Source of the DNA: Beroe forskalii
Lineage: Eukaryota; Ctenophora; Nuda; Beroida; Beroidae
DNA: 64,000 nt
Assembly (NCBI GenBank): GCA_011033025.1
Contig: WFMF01000027.1
Location: 310,001 to 374,000 of the forward strand
Reading direction: 5' to 3'
Under the pieces are notes generated by a model. The model was not told where the DNA came from and did not search any database. It saw only the letters and a list, made by a program, of their open reading frames with translations. The position numbers and the translations under genes were made by a program. Shown here in pieces: positions 35,110 through 46,576 of this stretch; positions within the stretch are counted from its first letter, which is position 1; each line of letters begins with the position of its first letter.

Positions 35110-36314
35110 ATAATAATAATAATAAAATTTTGGCCTCATGGCCAACTCAAAAATTCGATCATTGATACCCTTATTATCTCTACCCAGTTCCATTTCATAC
35201 AACATTATGTTGAAAAAGTTTGCATTAGGCAAAATTCACGACTTCTCGAAATTCCCTTCACATTTCAGTTAATAAAATCAACTGGGATTAGTTGAATTTT
35301 CATGGTGTTTATATCTGACCCTTCGATTGGGATTAATTTGATGCTATTTTCTTCCTCTGAGTCGTTGTCCTCACTTCTTGCTTCACTCTCCCTCCGCCTG
35401 AAAGGTCCACCGTCAACTACACTGTCCCCACTAATCTTCCAACGAGTTTCTGGATGACTGCGTATTCGTTCTTTGAGTACGGCAACAACAGCCTTCCTTT
35501 TGGCCCTTTCATCGGCTGTGAGATCTGCAGAGAGATATATGCCATGGTAGTCATCATTGTCCCTGAGCAGAGGCGCTCTATTCAGCATTTTCCTCGCATT
35601 ATATGACGACTTGAGACGCAGTCGCAGCGGTCTCTTTGTTTCAGACGAACCAGTTCCGATGTACTCACTGGATGTCATGACAACATCACTACAATCCATA
35701 CTCTCAATCAAGTCAGAACACCAATTAGATCTTGATCGGGAATCCATGGAACCAGGGGCTCCATAGATAATGATGTTTTCTTATCGTGTTTCAATAATAC
35801 TGTCTGAACAGTCGTGGAAACAACATCACCAACATCACTGCCCTTTCCTTTGCTGAACTACTTCCGAATACGTCCGTACATTGCTTATTTCAGAAGTTTG
35901 CTTTTCAATCTCACTTTTCATCATATTCAGATCGTCCATAACCTTCTGCTCTCTTTCATTCTGCAATGAAATTTTATCCTCGAGCACACTAAAATGAGCT
36001 GCGTGGATTTTCTCTAACCATTTTTGAGCATCAAGTAAACTGTTCATGAGATCCACACAATGATTTGCAAGTTCTTGTCTGGTGTTTTTCTTGTTAGATA
36101 AGATACTTTCCACTGTTCCTGGTCCGCCACATGTAACTTTCTCCAAGATTTTCGCTCTTCTAGACGTAGTTTTGCTTAGGAACTTTAAAGAAACCCGAGT
36201 TAGCGTAGCTCTTGTTTTCCATGGTTCGTGGTTTTTGTAATTTGATCGTACTTTAAGTACCAAGAGTCGCAAGCAGCTGACAGGTGTAACGAAAGATAAA
36301 GTGAAAAACGAGAA
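35110..36314 (-). mobile_element. Non-LTR retrotransposon ORF1-region fragment
   Basis: Present only in duplication copy A; copy B has the uninterrupted site (CAGAGTACTCCAGAG at 61526). On the minus strand a coiled-coil-like frame ends ...SEISNVRTYSEVVQQRKGQ (stop at 35835). A second frame, 35747-35265, contains YLSADLTADERAKRKAVVAV, a pattern typical of the C-terminal part of LINE ORF1 proteins. The minus-strand 3' end is a TTA microsatellite (35108-35127), as in CR1/L2-like tails. Poorly matched flanks (AGAGTA and AGAATA) may be the target duplication. It has no reverse transcriptase, so it is a truncated or non-autonomous copy. Confidence 0.65.
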
Positions 36315-36526
36315 TACTCCAGAGAATCTTGACTTATGCCAAGATTCCTTTCTACAAACATGGACTACAATGCTGATAAGTTTCATATCAAGTAAATTTC
36401 GCATACATGTATGCAATATGCATGTGCGGCACGATATGATTGATAGCGATCGAGCATTCGATCGAGCGCGCAACATTATCAATGCGCGCATATTCCAGTT
36501 TTTATTCCTCGCGGCGTACGTCAAGA

Positions 36527-36621
36527 TTGTCAGACGTTGTCTGACCCCTTCGCCTTCGGCGGGCGCGCGCGCGAAGCGCGCGCGTCCGCCGAAGGCGACA
36601 ACGTCTGACAACGTCTGACAA
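36527..36621. mobile_element. 95-bp palindromic mini-element with 8-bp target duplication
   Basis: Flanked by CGTCAAGA at 36519-36526 and 36622-36629; copy B has a single CGTCAAGA at the same place. The ends are inverted (TTGTCAGACGTTGTC and GACAACGTCTGACAA) and the middle is a near-perfect GC hairpin of CCTTCGGCGG and alternating GC (GCGCGCGCGAAGCGCGCGCG). Almost the whole element folds on itself. An 8-bp duplication is what hAT-type transposases make, but the end sequence alone does not prove the family. Confidence 0.75.
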
Positions 36622-36654
36622 CGTCAAGACTGGGAAATCGAACCGAGTGGGCCA

Positions 36655-37225
36655 TTTTTGACACACTTCAATCTTTCAATTGTATCAATATTGGCTGCAA
36701 CTTTGACAACAGAGTGCAAATGCAGTCATTACCTGTGAACCGATGAATTGAAAGCGGTTTCAGACATATTATTATTGATTCAAAATCTATAATTTCACTT
36801 CCTCAGTGCAATTTCCCTTCGATTGGACCAGTGTAATACATCAGTGATTGCCAATGAGGGCGTTACAAACCCGCCTTGTACGTCATACTTTTGCAATCAA
36901 TAATATAAATAGTGGTGAGACTTGACACTAAGCGTTAGTGTACAAGTGTTACAGGGAACGTTCGTTCTTCAGACTTCAGCTGTCAAATCATTGGATCACT
37001 GCACATTAGTACATTAGTGAGGAGAAGGCATACGACTTTTCAACTTACCAAGACGTCATTGAGCTATCTAAGGTTGATATCCTACTGTTGCCTTTGTATC
37101 ATCTGCACCGCTTTGGTTACTGCTCCTGAAAGGTAGGTGTCAATAGGAATTACACTTTAACCCCCCCCCCCTCCTTTAAAAACAATTATTACCAGCACAG
37201 AGTGCTGCGGACCGCCACTATTTAT
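36655..37225. repeat. Segment repeated in inverted orientation at 51.8 and 56 kb
   Basis: 36655-36890 matches the complement of about 55946-56205, and 37018-37225 matches the complement of about 51760-51945. The two halves are 130 bases apart here but 4 kb apart in the other copy, where the receptor gene lies between them. An AATATAAATAG box near 36903 and a GAAAG|GTAGGT donor at 37132 suggest a promoter and an untranslated first exon, but this is speculative. Confidence 0.65.
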
Positions 37226-37617
37226 AATACCAGTCCTGGGGTATATACAGTTCAAAAAGGCGCAGTACAAGTGGTTATTCGGCTCAGCCCCGAGTACTGG
37301 GGCAAAGGACAAAAAGGTAAATATCCAATAATAGACGGAAATTAATTATATGGACCATTTCAGAATTTTACGTGCAATTCATTTTGCACACTAATTTGAG
37401 ACATGGTGCAAATCAATACCAATAACGGGCACTGGTCCATTGCAATCCATTCAGAGTTCAAACCCCGCGAAATTCTTGCGTATTTTTTGTTAATAAGATT
37501 GGGCTTTTGAAATGTTTGATCGTTCAATTTAGTACAATGTACTTTAAATGTGTTCGTCTGTAGAAAATTTAAGTTTGGGATCGTTCACATAGTTCTACGT
37601 TATCAGCTAGGTAATTA

Positions 37618-38154
37618 CCGGGTGTTCACGGCAGTTGTTCCTAACTTTGAGCGACGATTGTGGGAGAACCAAAGCAGATAGGCTTACCAAACTTTGAAAA
37701 ATGGTTCAAAATGGCTATAAAATAGTGACTAGCTATCCCAGCTGAATTTTTTTGATGATTTTGTCCCCGTTCACCTAGAGCCTTGTTGTTTATGTTTTGT
37801 TGTTACTTGTGCTGCAGTAAGCGTACGGCGTGTTTATGCTGTTTACATAATTGATCATAAAATCAAAACGACTTATTGCATCTTTCTGAAATTTTTACAC
37901 GGTGTTAATAAGATGTCAGAGTTCATCCAACCAAAATTTCAAGGCCCTAGGTGACCGGGAACATGTCGAACTTCTTACGTCCAGTATGGCATTTTTGAAA
38001 AAAAAATCATCAAAAAAATCAGCTGGGATAGCTGGTCACTATTTTATAGTCATTTTGAACCATTTTTTAAAGTTTGGTAAGCCTATCTGCTTTGGTTCTC
38101 CCACAATCGTCGCTCAAAGTTAGGAACAACTGGTCAACTGCCGTGAACACCCGG
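37618..38154. mobile_element. Fold-back element, TA flanked
   Basis: The arms (37618-37790 and about 37950-38154) are near-perfect inverted copies: CCGGGTGTTCACGGCAGTTG at the left end, and ACTGCCGTGAACACCCGG at the right. The spacer is about 160-190 bases. TA lies on both sides, compatible with a Tc1/mariner-type target but too short to be firm. No transposase is encoded. Confidence 0.7.
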
Positions 38155-39930
38155 TAGGTAGAGAGAGGAGATTTGTAAATGATTACGTTTGACTACGGTG
38201 AGGGGGGGTTCAGTGGTTTATTAGTCCGGAATTAAAATTTCCAATTTTCCACGCAATTTTTGAAATTTTTGGCTCAAAACCTTCGTCACATAAAGACAAG
38301 CTGATATAACATCAGATTGTAAATAAAATAGTACTATGTGAGCATCAATTTTCAAACGCAAGGAAACATTTCCATTCGACAGAGGGTTTAAATACAACTT
38401 TCGCTGTAGCAATGAATGCTAAGTAACTAACCATGGCGATTGTTGAAATCAGTAGAGATCCTGAGTTGAATCCTCGGTGGAGACGGTGGAATCAAAACTG
38501 AGGAGCTCTGGTGAGCTGTGCTTCAGGGTTGGTCTTCCATCTCATCTCTCACATTTAAAACTAGATTATGAAACATCAGATTAAAAATAAAATACTTTTA
38601 GTACTGTGTGAGCATCAATTATCAAGATAAACAGTTCACATCCTTCAGAAATACTGCTTGTAATATCTATAACGAATGCAGGCACACCAAGAATAGGACT
38701 TAAGAGTTTGAAATCATTATATCAAGGTTTTAGGAACTATGCTTCTACTACCTTTGCTGTTAAGCTTTTTAGAGATGAGCACACATAGCAGTAAGAAATT
38801 AAACAATATGCATAATTATGCATATGTTTTATTTAATAGGTACTTACTTAATTGAAGCTTCAATGTCAGTGATTTGCAATGAGTATTACCAAAGTGAAGG
38901 AGATGAATTATATTTCACTTTATCCCAGGGAATCACAGGCTTGGATCATCCTATTAAACTATTTGACATGCGTCGGTATGATTACAATTAGAGATTTTCA
39001 AAATAACGGAAGTAAGATAAATGAAATATATTCAGTCACGTTTTAATGCATGCATCAACTAGGAAGTTTCATATCACCTTTGATCATGTTTATAAATTCA
39101 TTAATCATAAATACTTTGACCAGGAAATTTCAGGATCATTAATTATACGGAGTACCAAGTGATGTACTTCTCAATAGCTGAGAAAGCTCCAGTTGTTCAT
39201 AACAACTGGACTACCATTACAATTTCAATGATGTCAGACTATGAATTACGTCACCAATAAATTTTAAGAATACAAAATTGCAATAAATTAATTAAAAATC
39301 TCAGGTATCAAGTCATCCACCTGAAAATGAACAAAAAATTGAGGATCCCAATAACCTGAATCAAAACAAATATAGCCATAGGAATGATCTTCAAGTCCTT
39401 TTCAGCTAACTTTGGGATAGTATTCATGAAACCAGAAATAACTAATAATGATAAACTTAGAAGCTTGCAGCTATGGGGATGAGGTTGAAAGCTGATGTAC
39501 CCTACCCAAAGTCTATTTTTTGTATACAGGTCCTCTCACTCCTCTGATGACTAAGGATACTTCTGAGGACAGCATACCTTATCCTTGGGTGGTACAGAGG
39601 TGTTGCCACTTCGAGAAATGAGAACAATTCAGAAATTTCCGATCACAGGGGGCCATATACGTATGTGTTCATATATTGTTGAATCAGTAGCATGTAGGTA
39701 CATACGAATGGCAGTTTTGTGGAAATTTCAGACACCAATCTCAGATGTGATGACACCGCTGTAATGCATAACTTAGGAAACTCTAATTTCTTTATTGAAG
39801 AGAAACCCAAAACTTATTAGGCAGAGTCCTTATTGTATAAGGCATTTTCCTTATGCCTAAGGCAATTGATTTAAGTATAAGGGAATCAGAGTGAATTCAT
39901 ATATTATTAATCAAATTACATCTGAATTAG
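38155..39930. other. AT-rich non-coding stretch
   Basis: No gene seen. A short duplication pairs 38310-38352 with 38570-38628 (shared word TGTGAGCATCAATT). Otherwise nothing recognised. Confidence 0.45.
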
Positions 39931-39934
39931 TTGT

Positions 39935-40265
39935 TACTGGGGTTTGCTATGAGTTGATAGGGGTGGGTTATGAGTTGATAGGGGTGGGTTATGAGTTGAT
40001 AGGGGAGTGTTATAAGTTGATATGGGTATGTTATGAGTTGACTGGGGTGTGTTATGAGTTGGTAGGGTTAGGTTATCAGTTGATAGGGTTGGGTTATGAG
40101 TTGATAGGGGTGTGTTATAAGTTGATATGGGTATGTTATGAGTTGGCTTGGGTGTGTTATGAGTTGATAGGGGTGTGTTATGAGCTAATATGGGTTCGCA
40201 ATGATTTGGGTTTGTTATGAGTTGACTTGGGTGTGTTATGAGTAGATAGGGGTATGCTACGAGTT
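39935..40265 (+). repeat. 21-bp minisatellite, open in frame
   Basis: About 15 units of roughly 21 bases (GTTATGAGTTGATAGGGGTG and variants). Because 21 is a multiple of 3, one frame stays open and reads as repeated VCYELIG/VGYELIG heptads (frame 39891-40220). There is no signal of a surrounding gene, and it ends in low-complexity sequence, so I treat the peptide as a by-product. Confidence 0.85.
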
Positions 40266-40926
40266 TAAAGGGGTAGATTGATTATGACTCGGATACAGAC
40301 AATATAGCACATTTCCATAGCCTGCTCAACCCCATGCTCATCAGGGGACCCTGCCTAAAACACAATTTAGTCCAACTCCAAGTGAATTTTCTGGAAAAAT
40401 CTGAATGTTGCAGGGTTACTGACTGTTTTTACAAAAGAAAGGATACCTGCACCAGTGGTTTTGTTCAGAAAAACTGCAAATCCTAATTTCAGGTCTTTGA
40501 AAGTTAAAATTGGTCTTTGTTAAGCTGAAATAGTGGCCAGGTGTGTGGCCTCAATATACCTCACTATAATAGATCTAATAAGGGGCCATCCATAATTACT
40601 TTGTCACTGTCAATTGCCAGGATCCACAACACTTTAATGAGACACACCAGCCATCCATAATTAATTAATTAATTAGTTCTCATAATAAAGTGTGTCATAC
40701 TCATTAACTGCCTACATTAACCACCTACATAACCTAAAAACAATAACAAAATATGAGTGTACTTTAAACCAAATAATAAATTTACTATAATAACTTATGC
40801 AACCTCTAAAAACCACTGACACACTTGCCTCTATTTGTAGGCAAAAATGAGATATTTCATATTATGAAAAAATCTGATACTGTCTCTAAATTATTAAGAG
40901 TTAATTCAGATGAATAGACAGTGTTC

Positions 40927-42250
40927 TCACAAACATTGCTGATGAGTGCAATCCAGACTGAAGATTTTAGCTATGAGTAACTGGTCTGAAAAGGAACTCT
41001 TTCCACAAATAAACTGATCTTGCTTGCAAAAGCTGTCTCTTAAAGCAGATGCATCTGTATAAATAACATCATTGCAATTGTACCCAATGGTCTGCAAGGT
41101 TGCTGAAAGAGTTTCATCCTCAATTCTGTTGAACAAGATTATGGAAATATTATGGAAATTCATTTCATATCTTTCAGCATCATCCAAAATGTAATTTCTG
41201 TATGAAGATTCGAAAGAGCAACATTCCATGACTTGATGATGTGATGAATCTGGAAGCACACCACATTCAATGCAAGTAGGAACAAACTTTGGTAAAAGTG
41301 TCACAAGAGTTGTGATTTTTGTCCAATGGATCCATTGGATCCATCATGTCCAATGGACATGTCCAATGGACGTGCATTGGACATCCATTGGACAATGGAC
41401 ATCCATTGAACATGATGTCCATCGGTAAAAACGTCCAATGGTGTTCAATGGATCCAATGGATCCATTGGATCCATTTTTGATGTTCAATGGACATGTTCA
41501 ATGGATCCAATGGATGTTCAATGGAGCATTGGATCCATCTGAGTGTATCCAAGTCCAATGGACACAATCACCGAACATGGTTTGGTAGATGGACCTCAGT
41601 CTGGTTTTTTTTGTTCAATGGATCCATTGTGTCCATTGGATCCAATGGATCCATTGTGTCCATTTAACACCATTGAACATGTCCATTGGATCCATTGGAT
41701 CCATTGTATTTGGTGTCCATTGGATCCATTGTGTCCAATGGATCCATTGTGTCAATGGACAAAATGGATCCATTGGATCCAATGGACACAATGTTCAATG
41801 GATCAATGGATCCAATGGGCTTGTCCAATGGTGTTCAATGGACACAATGGATCCATTGGATCCAATGGACACAATGGATCAATGAACAAAATACCAGTCT
41901 GATGTCCATCTACCAAACCATGTTTGGTGATTGTGTCCATTGGATCCCTCAGATGGATCCATTGAACATCCATTGGATCCATTGAACATGTCCATTGAAC
42001 ATCAAAAATGGATCAATGGATCCATTGGATCCATTGAACACCATTGGACGTTTTTACCGATGGACGTCATGTTCAATGGATGTCCAATGGATGTCCAATG
42101 GACGTCCATTGGACATGTCCATTGGACATGATGGATCCAATGGATCCATTGGACAAAAATCACAACTCTTGTGACACTTTTACCCAAACTTTGATTTATC
42201 AGCCATAAAGGACATCCACAAAATTTTGGCTATTTCATACCCCTCCTTCC
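40927..42250 (-). pseudogene. Retroelement ORF tail, split by a palindromic element
   Basis: The minus-strand frame from about 42250 down to 42185 (WKEGYEIAKILWMSF and on) continues in frame, once the inserted element and one copy of the target duplication are removed, into 41290-40927. That second part contains a cysteine/histidine cluster (CIECGVLPDSSHHQVMEC) like the knuckle found C-terminal to reverse transcriptases in many LINEs. Family assignment is inferred from this motif only; no reverse transcriptase domain is present here. Confidence 0.5.
41291..42184. mobile_element. 894-bp nested palindrome rich in GGATCC, with 8-bp target duplication
   Basis: Flanked by CAAACTTT at 41283-41290 and 42185-42192. 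Ends are inverted: GGTAAAAGTGTCACAAGAG at the left, CTCTTGTGACACTTTTACC at the right. Almost the whole interior is made of the self-complementary words TCCATTGGATCCAATGGA, TTGGACATGTCCAA and variants, so it is a palindrome built from small palindromes. Open frames of the IHWIQWIHW type are by-products. No transposase. Confidence 0.9.
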
Positions 42251-42259
42251 ACCTTCTCT

Positions 42260-43410
42260 GCAAACGTCTGCAACCTGAAATACCCCCTCCTGGCATCCAC
42301 ATTTTCATTCAAAACATTTTGAGTTATCATTTTATGCTTTTTTTTCTAAATATGGTGACAAAATCAGCTTCATTACTTGACTCAATGTCAAAAATCTAAG
42401 TCCAAATTCTATTTTCAAGAGAAAAACTAGTCGGGTTGACCAAAATCTCCATAAATGGAGACATCTACATTTTGCCAAACACCCCCTCCCCAACGTCCAC
42501 ATGAACAGATGATCAGCCGTCAGCCGACAGCCAGGCTCCCCCTACCGCTTCTTTGAGGACATCCTTTATCGATGGCTGCCATAGTACTTTGCTATTTAAC
42601 AAATCATAAAGTATTATGAAACGGCGACAGTGACATAGTATAGTGTGCCATGCGATTATGTTATCTGTTTTGGACACACAATAAAAACAGCATGGATTAT
42701 GGGTAAAACTGTTTCGTTATTACTTTCTCAGCCTATAATTGGAGGGAATAAATAAATAGGACAATATTTACCGAGAGCATAAATTACAAAAAATCTAACA
42801 ATTCATATTCGTCAATTCAACAAGACTGAAGACCAATGAAAAATCTGGAAATTATCTTTCAAGTACAATTCTTAAATTCTATTTAAACCCTAGATTTCTG
42901 AATGTAATTTGGTGGAGTTGCTTAACTTAACTTAGCTTAAAGACATGAAAATCAAAAAAATTTCTTGAGTAAATAACGGATCTGACTAGCTGATGCAATT
43001 TCGATTTTACGTGTAAAGTGTCCGTGCGCGGCTCAGAAGCGCAAGCGCGCGGCGGCTAGGCTTAAATTGGGTCATTATGTAAATTTAATCTCATTTTTAT
43101 GCTAAAAATAATAAATCATCGTCTTTTCGCAATTTTTTTCACATAAGATACTGTTCAAAACTAAAATAATGATTGGTACTATAAAATTTCAGATTTTTGG
43201 CCGGCACGCGCCGCGCACAAAAGTTGCGATTTTACTCTACGCGCACGTAAGTGTTACAATATCAAATATTGGAGCGCTAGGTAAAAATATTTGTTGGAGA
43301 TGTGCATAAAATTGATTTTTATGTCAATGCCAATGACTATAACAGTTTACAGTAGGTATGCTTTATTTTGGTCTCATTTCATTATTTAATAATATCAATG
43401 GCTGCACTTA
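42260..43410. other. Non-coding stretch
   Basis: No gene recognised. It has a GC-rich block at about 43020-43060 and another near 43200-43255 (CGCGCACAAAAGTTGCG). Confidence 0.45.
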
Positions 43411-43411
43411 C

Positions 43412-43680
43412 GGTATTAGCAAGGTCTTATCTTTCATTGTTGCTTTGGTAATTAAGTATTTACTATAATCAACATTTTCATTTTTGTATATGAGGAAACT
43501 TTTTATTTTTATTTATAATTTCATAACAGTACTATTAATCTCTGACTGTTCTTTAATTTATTTGAATAATTTAATTTATTAATTCTCAAGTATTTATTTT
43601 TATGCATGCTCATGGTAAAGCTTTTTAACTTTTTATAATTTCATAAGTTTGTGAGTTCCATAATGAATTGTTTTGAAGTT
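43412..43680 (+). repeat. LINE 3'-end segment lying upstream of LINE ORF1
   Basis: About 270 bases match 49947-50196 in direct orientation, including the last few codons of ORF2 and the 3' untranslated words ATTGTTGCTTTGGTAATTAAG and GCATGCTCATGGTAAA. It is either the 3' end of another truncated LINE copy joined head to tail, or a terminal direct repeat of this LINE. Confidence 0.75.
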
Positions 43681-43852
43681 TTGAAGTTTTGTTTTGGTTG
43701 CTATCATGGACCTGACACCCTCCAAGTCTGATTCAGATTTACAAAAAGCATCAATTAATGTTGACGATGATATATTCAAAGCACCTGGAGACCGTGCTCC
43801 TAAACGCCTATATCAACAAACTTATGAATATAAGTCTCATTCTTCAAAACCT

Positions 43853-45690
43853 CAGAGGCGTGCCGTGGGGGTGTTGGGGTGTCCATGTACACTGCCGCTT
43901 TTTCAAAACAGGGGGTAACTCCAAAAAATCGAAAATCACAAATTTGGTATCATCGTGATCAGCTCACTGAGCTGCACAAGATAAAATAATTCTCGTATCG
44001 TAATTTTACTGTTTCAGTTTCACTTTAGGGGGTAATTCCACCTATCTGGGAGATTTTTCTGCATTTTCTACACCAATTGTCTCAGAAAATGAAGTAACTC
44101 CACAGTTACCCCCTTTTTCTGAGAGAAATGGAGTTACCCCCTGATCAGATTTCATTATTTTGGGGATGATGGTACAGTTACCTCCTTTCTTGAGCTAACA
44201 TGACAACAAATATTCATCATACTGGGGGTAAATCCAAAAATAAACACACAAACCATTTCACATCCTATTTAAGTTTAATTGAAAAATGTGGATTTACCCC
44301 CAGATATCTAGATCTTCAGTCACTTTTCTCTCAAGAAAGGAGGTAAGTGTATGCTTTTCTGAGAATAGAGGGTAAGTCAAGGTGCAAATTAAAATTTAGC
44401 AGAAATTCCCTACGAAAATTCATTTTTTAATGATATTTGTGTTCATCTTATCAAGTTGAAATTGGTACTAAAATTTAAGTCTAAGTTTCAGCTAGCATTA
44501 TTCCTAAAATTAAAGAAAATTTGGTGGAATTAAAAGTTCTTAAATATTACAAACACAAAAGTTGTAATATCTCAAAAACATGTCGATGGCACTTACCCCC
44601 TCTTTTGAAAAAGCGGCAGTACACCCCGCTAAAATTAAGAAAATCAAATTTTATTTTTATCATTTCCGTGATCGCACGCGCGATCATTGCCCTAGCGTCC
44701 ATCGCTGAATGCCCCGTTTAGTCAACGTTGCGCCGCGCATTTTGTCATTTATCTTACTGAATTCTCCTCCGCAAAACTAGCGCGCGCAATTGTTGCGCGC
44801 GCTGCGCGTCGTAAAACTCTCATACACCCCGTACTACTGTAAAATTGCAATCTCCCTAGGCGTGCCGTGAAATCGGGGTGCCTACTGTATTTTAATTGCG
44901 CGGGGGTGCCCGTGACACCCCCGATTTTCAGTTTCGCGCATTCAGTTTGCAGTGCACACGTACCATTTCCAACATTGTCTTTTAGATTTCGCGGTCACTT
45001 TTTACTCGTCTCGAATGTTTTGCGACTGATTTTTTCTTTCTTGTGACGGATTTCTAAGATTCAAGACGGAACAAATATAGTGACAAATGAAATAAGTTTT
45101 AATTAACGTATTAATTGTTGATTTTTCCCGTTTTCTCGATTTAATGATCCGACATTCCGACGTACCTGTGTTCTGATGTTCAAGTGTTCTTGATCTAATG
45201 ATCCGATGTATCTGTGACCCAAGATGTAGTGCTCTAATGTTTCAGTGTTCTCGATCTAATGATCCGACGTACCTGTGTTCCATGATGTAATGATCCGATG
45301 TTCCAGTGTTCTCGATCTAATGATCCGATGTACCTGTGTCCCATAATCTTGTGTTGTGACGTTCCAGTCATGTTCTCGATCCAGTGATCTGATGTAAATG
45401 TGTCCAATGATCTCGTGTAGAAGTGTTATACCTACGTCCTTGTATTCGCGATCTTTGAATAATGAATTTCGTACATCAACATGATATGAGCATTTAAAAT
45501 TTTGCAAAAAATACAACTTTTGAAACATAGTATAATTTGTAAAAAGAGACTTGTTTTAGGCACTTTTTGAGTGCTTCTTTCAGCTATTTTCCAGAGGTTT
45601 CGCCTGCGGCGCATAGCCCCCAAACCCCCTGAGTCAGTCGGTACCGTACACCCCAAATATGCTGACTAGACCCTCCACGGCACGCCTCTG
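43853..45690. mobile_element. Non-autonomous hAT-like element inside LINE ORF1
   Basis: Terminal inverted repeats CAGAGGCGTGCCGTGG (left) and CCACGGCACGCCTCTG (right), 1838 bp apart end to end, with CAAAACCT / CAAAACGT (8 bp, one mismatch) on either side. CAGAG-type ends and 8-bp duplications are characteristic of hAT elements. The interior has no transposase. It holds an inverted pair around GTACACTGCCGCTTTTTC (43890 and 44610), runs of TTACCCCC words at 43910-44360, a GC-rich block at 44670-44820, and a loose tandem repeat at 45120-45425. Confidence 0.75.
45120..45425. repeat. Irregular tandem repeat with TTCTCGATCTAATGATCCGA
   Basis: Four to five degenerate units of about 60-70 bases sharing TCTAATGATCCGATGTACC and GTTCCAGTGTTCTCGAT words. 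It is part of the hAT-like element. Confidence 0.7.
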
Positions 45691-46576
45691 CAAAACGTCC
45701 ATGTCCTAAGAAACCTTATGGAGGTTCCAAGGATATGTGTCCTTGTCTGACCAATGTACCAGAATCTACATGGGTCAAGTGTGCAAAGTGTGATCAGTCA
45801 TTCCACTGTGCTTGTGTGGGGCTTGTTGGACTACGGCAAAACGGAGTGGAACAAATTCCAACTTGGAACTGTTATGTCTGCTTCCAACCAGCATTCCTGT
45901 GTGAGACTGTCATTCCAACCAAAGAAAGTGTTCGTAGAATTGTTCGTGAAGAGTTCTGTGACGTAAGGAATCAAATTGATGACATTGTAAGGAATGCTGT
46001 TTCTAAGAGCTCAAGTCCTAAAGGTTGTACCAAGGAGCAAGTTTCTGAAATTGTTGCTACCTATGCTGAAGTCACTGAGAAGAATCAGAAGAAGGTCATG
46101 GAAAATGTGGTTGAAACCCAGAAGAAGGCTCTGGAGGAAATTAGTGCAGCACAAACTGCACAAGAAGTAGTAGAGAAAGTTGCAAGAAAAGTTGATGCAG
46201 ATAATGTTGAAAGGGAAAAAAGAAAATCCAATGTAATTGTCATGAATGTTCCTGAAAGTAAAGAGAAGTCTGGTAAAGAAAAGACAGAAGCAGACATGAA
46301 GTTTTGCTTTGAAGAGTTGGGCATGGTCAAGAGTGACATTGTGACCCACTGGAGAGCTGGTAAGAAGGATATCAATAAACCAGACTTTAACAGACCATTG
46401 ATAGTTCAATTAAAATCAACTGAGTGTGTCAATAGCTTTACCAATAATGGCAGAGGAAAGAGGACTGATTCAGGGTTTTGGATAAACAGAGATCTCTGTG
46501 CTGTAGATAGAGCTGCAAATTTTTTTGCCAGACAGCAGAAAAGAGAGAGAATGAAGTCAGCAGAAACCAGCCCATA

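Larger units (their letters stand above)
30947..36660. repeat. Segmental duplication, copy A
   Basis: Directly repeated at 57468-61779. Both copies begin GTTGAGTTTTCGTCCATT and end GAGTGGGCCATTTTTG, and they agree through most of their length with small indels. Copy A is longer because of a 1.2-kb retroelement fragment (35110-36314) and a 95-bp palindrome (36527-36621) that copy B lacks. Shared contents are a run of TACGA words at about 32125-32220, a MITE at 33698 and a small open frame at 34527. Between 30609 and 30946, after the zinc-finger stop codon, there is only unannotated 3' flank. Confidence 0.9.

Noticed and set aside
41319..42187. Open frames rich in IHWIQWIHW and NGSIGSN
   Set aside because: Translations of the GGATCC palindrome words; they appear on both strands.
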